Positions 14,965 to 15,119 of a DNA stretch of 15,119 nucleotides are shown piece after piece (position 1 is the stretch's first letter; every line of letters starts with the position of its first letter). Source of the stretch: an uncultured Paracoccaceae bacterium (GTDB lineage: Bacteria; Pseudomonadota; Alphaproteobacteria; Rhodobacterales; Rhodobacteraceae); the NCBI GenBank assembly GCA_937916485.1, contig CALFSV010000192.1, positions 1 through 15,119 on the forward strand, in the 5' to 3' direction. The notes beneath the pieces are model-generated. The model worked only from the letters and a program-made list of their open reading frames with translations. It ran no database searches and was not told where the DNA came from. Both the position numbers and the translations under genes were made by a program.

Positions 14965-15119
14965 CTAGAGAATGCCAGCACCATCCATCGCAACGCCTGA
15001 GCCGCTCTTGTGGACGATCTGATACGTATTGTTACCCTTCACGCCACAGTTATGGCATCTGGCCCTCTGACGTACCTCGTGGGCTGTGGTGTCGCCTCCA
15101 ACGACAGCTATCAGGTTTG
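14965..15119 (-). CDS. 3' part of an unrecognised gene with a CxxC motif
   Basis: A frame open from the window edge to TAG at 14965-14967 gives the last 50 or so residues of a protein whose beginning lies beyond the window. It ends TTAHEVRQRARCHNCGVKGN followed by NTYQIVHKSGSGVAMDGAGIL. The CHNC pair preceded by basic residues resembles half of a zinc knuckle, as seen in many small alphaproteobacterial proteins of unknown function. The base composition is similar to the operon and unlike the AT-rich spacer, which supports real coding. No function is assigned. Confidence 0.55.
   Translation of the reverse strand, partial: NLIAVVGGDTTAHEVRQRARCHNCGVKGNNTYQIVHKSGSGVAMDGAGIL

Noticed and set aside
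14825..14968. Plus-strand 47-codon ORF with ATG at 14825
   Set aside because: It has no ribosome site, crosses the C9 run and terminator-like hairpin, and its product resembles nothing recognisable.
1..15119. CRISPR arrays, tRNA or rRNA genes, phage or defence genes
   Set aside because: No regularly spaced repeats, cloverleaf or rRNA-like segments were seen, and no nuclease, helicase or toxin-type proteins are encoded.

Overview
This window comes from a moderately GC-rich alphaproteobacterium. The gene content (DctPQM TRAP transporter, TauE/SafE permeases, FCD-type GntR regulator, FAD-less molybdenum hydroxylase, a DUF2798-type remnant) and dense ATGA-overlapping operons fit a marine Rhodobacterales/Roseobacter-type organism. 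That assignment is inferred from gene families and style, since no rRNA or tRNA gene is present.

Layout. From about 169 to 3436 the minus strand carries a FadR-type GntR regulator, a glutathione S-transferase, a metallo-beta-lactamase-fold hydrolase and, after a roughly 200-base gap, a TauE/SafE permease. The gap holds a decayed plus-strand DUF2798 gene end. From 3538 to 14465 a single long plus-strand operon runs: zinc-dependent MDR dehydrogenase, DapA/NanA-type lyase, cupin, TRAP transporter (binding protein, small permease, large permease), DUF1330 protein, quinone-oxidoreductase-like MDR, SLC13-like permease, and the [2Fe-2S] and molybdopterin subunits of a molybdenum hydroxylase. Five gene pairs overlap by ATGA. 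The two transcription units diverge from about 100 bases that hold an inverted repeat, attggt-ca-accaat, whose core recurs inside the regulator's 5' coding region. This is the expected position and shape for the GntR operator.

Working model (inference). The cluster is an inducible catabolic locus for an organic acid or aromatic/heterocyclic compound. The TRAP system and possibly the SLC13-like carrier import substrates. The molybdenum hydroxylase adds oxygen from water, the two MDR enzymes do redox steps, the DapA-type enzyme cleaves, dehydrates or deaminates a 2-oxo-acid intermediate, and the GST and MBL hydrolase may handle thiol, ester or lactone intermediates. The substrate cannot be read from the sequence.

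The right end (14478-15119) differs. It has a minus-strand remnant of the C-terminus of a second TauE/SafE permease that breaks off near 14632, then about 330 AT-rich bases without a convincing gene but with a strong inverted repeat, a possible terminator and a run of nine C, then the 3' end of a minus-strand gene with a CxxC motif. This looks like an old rearrangement or insertion boundary at the end of the operon.
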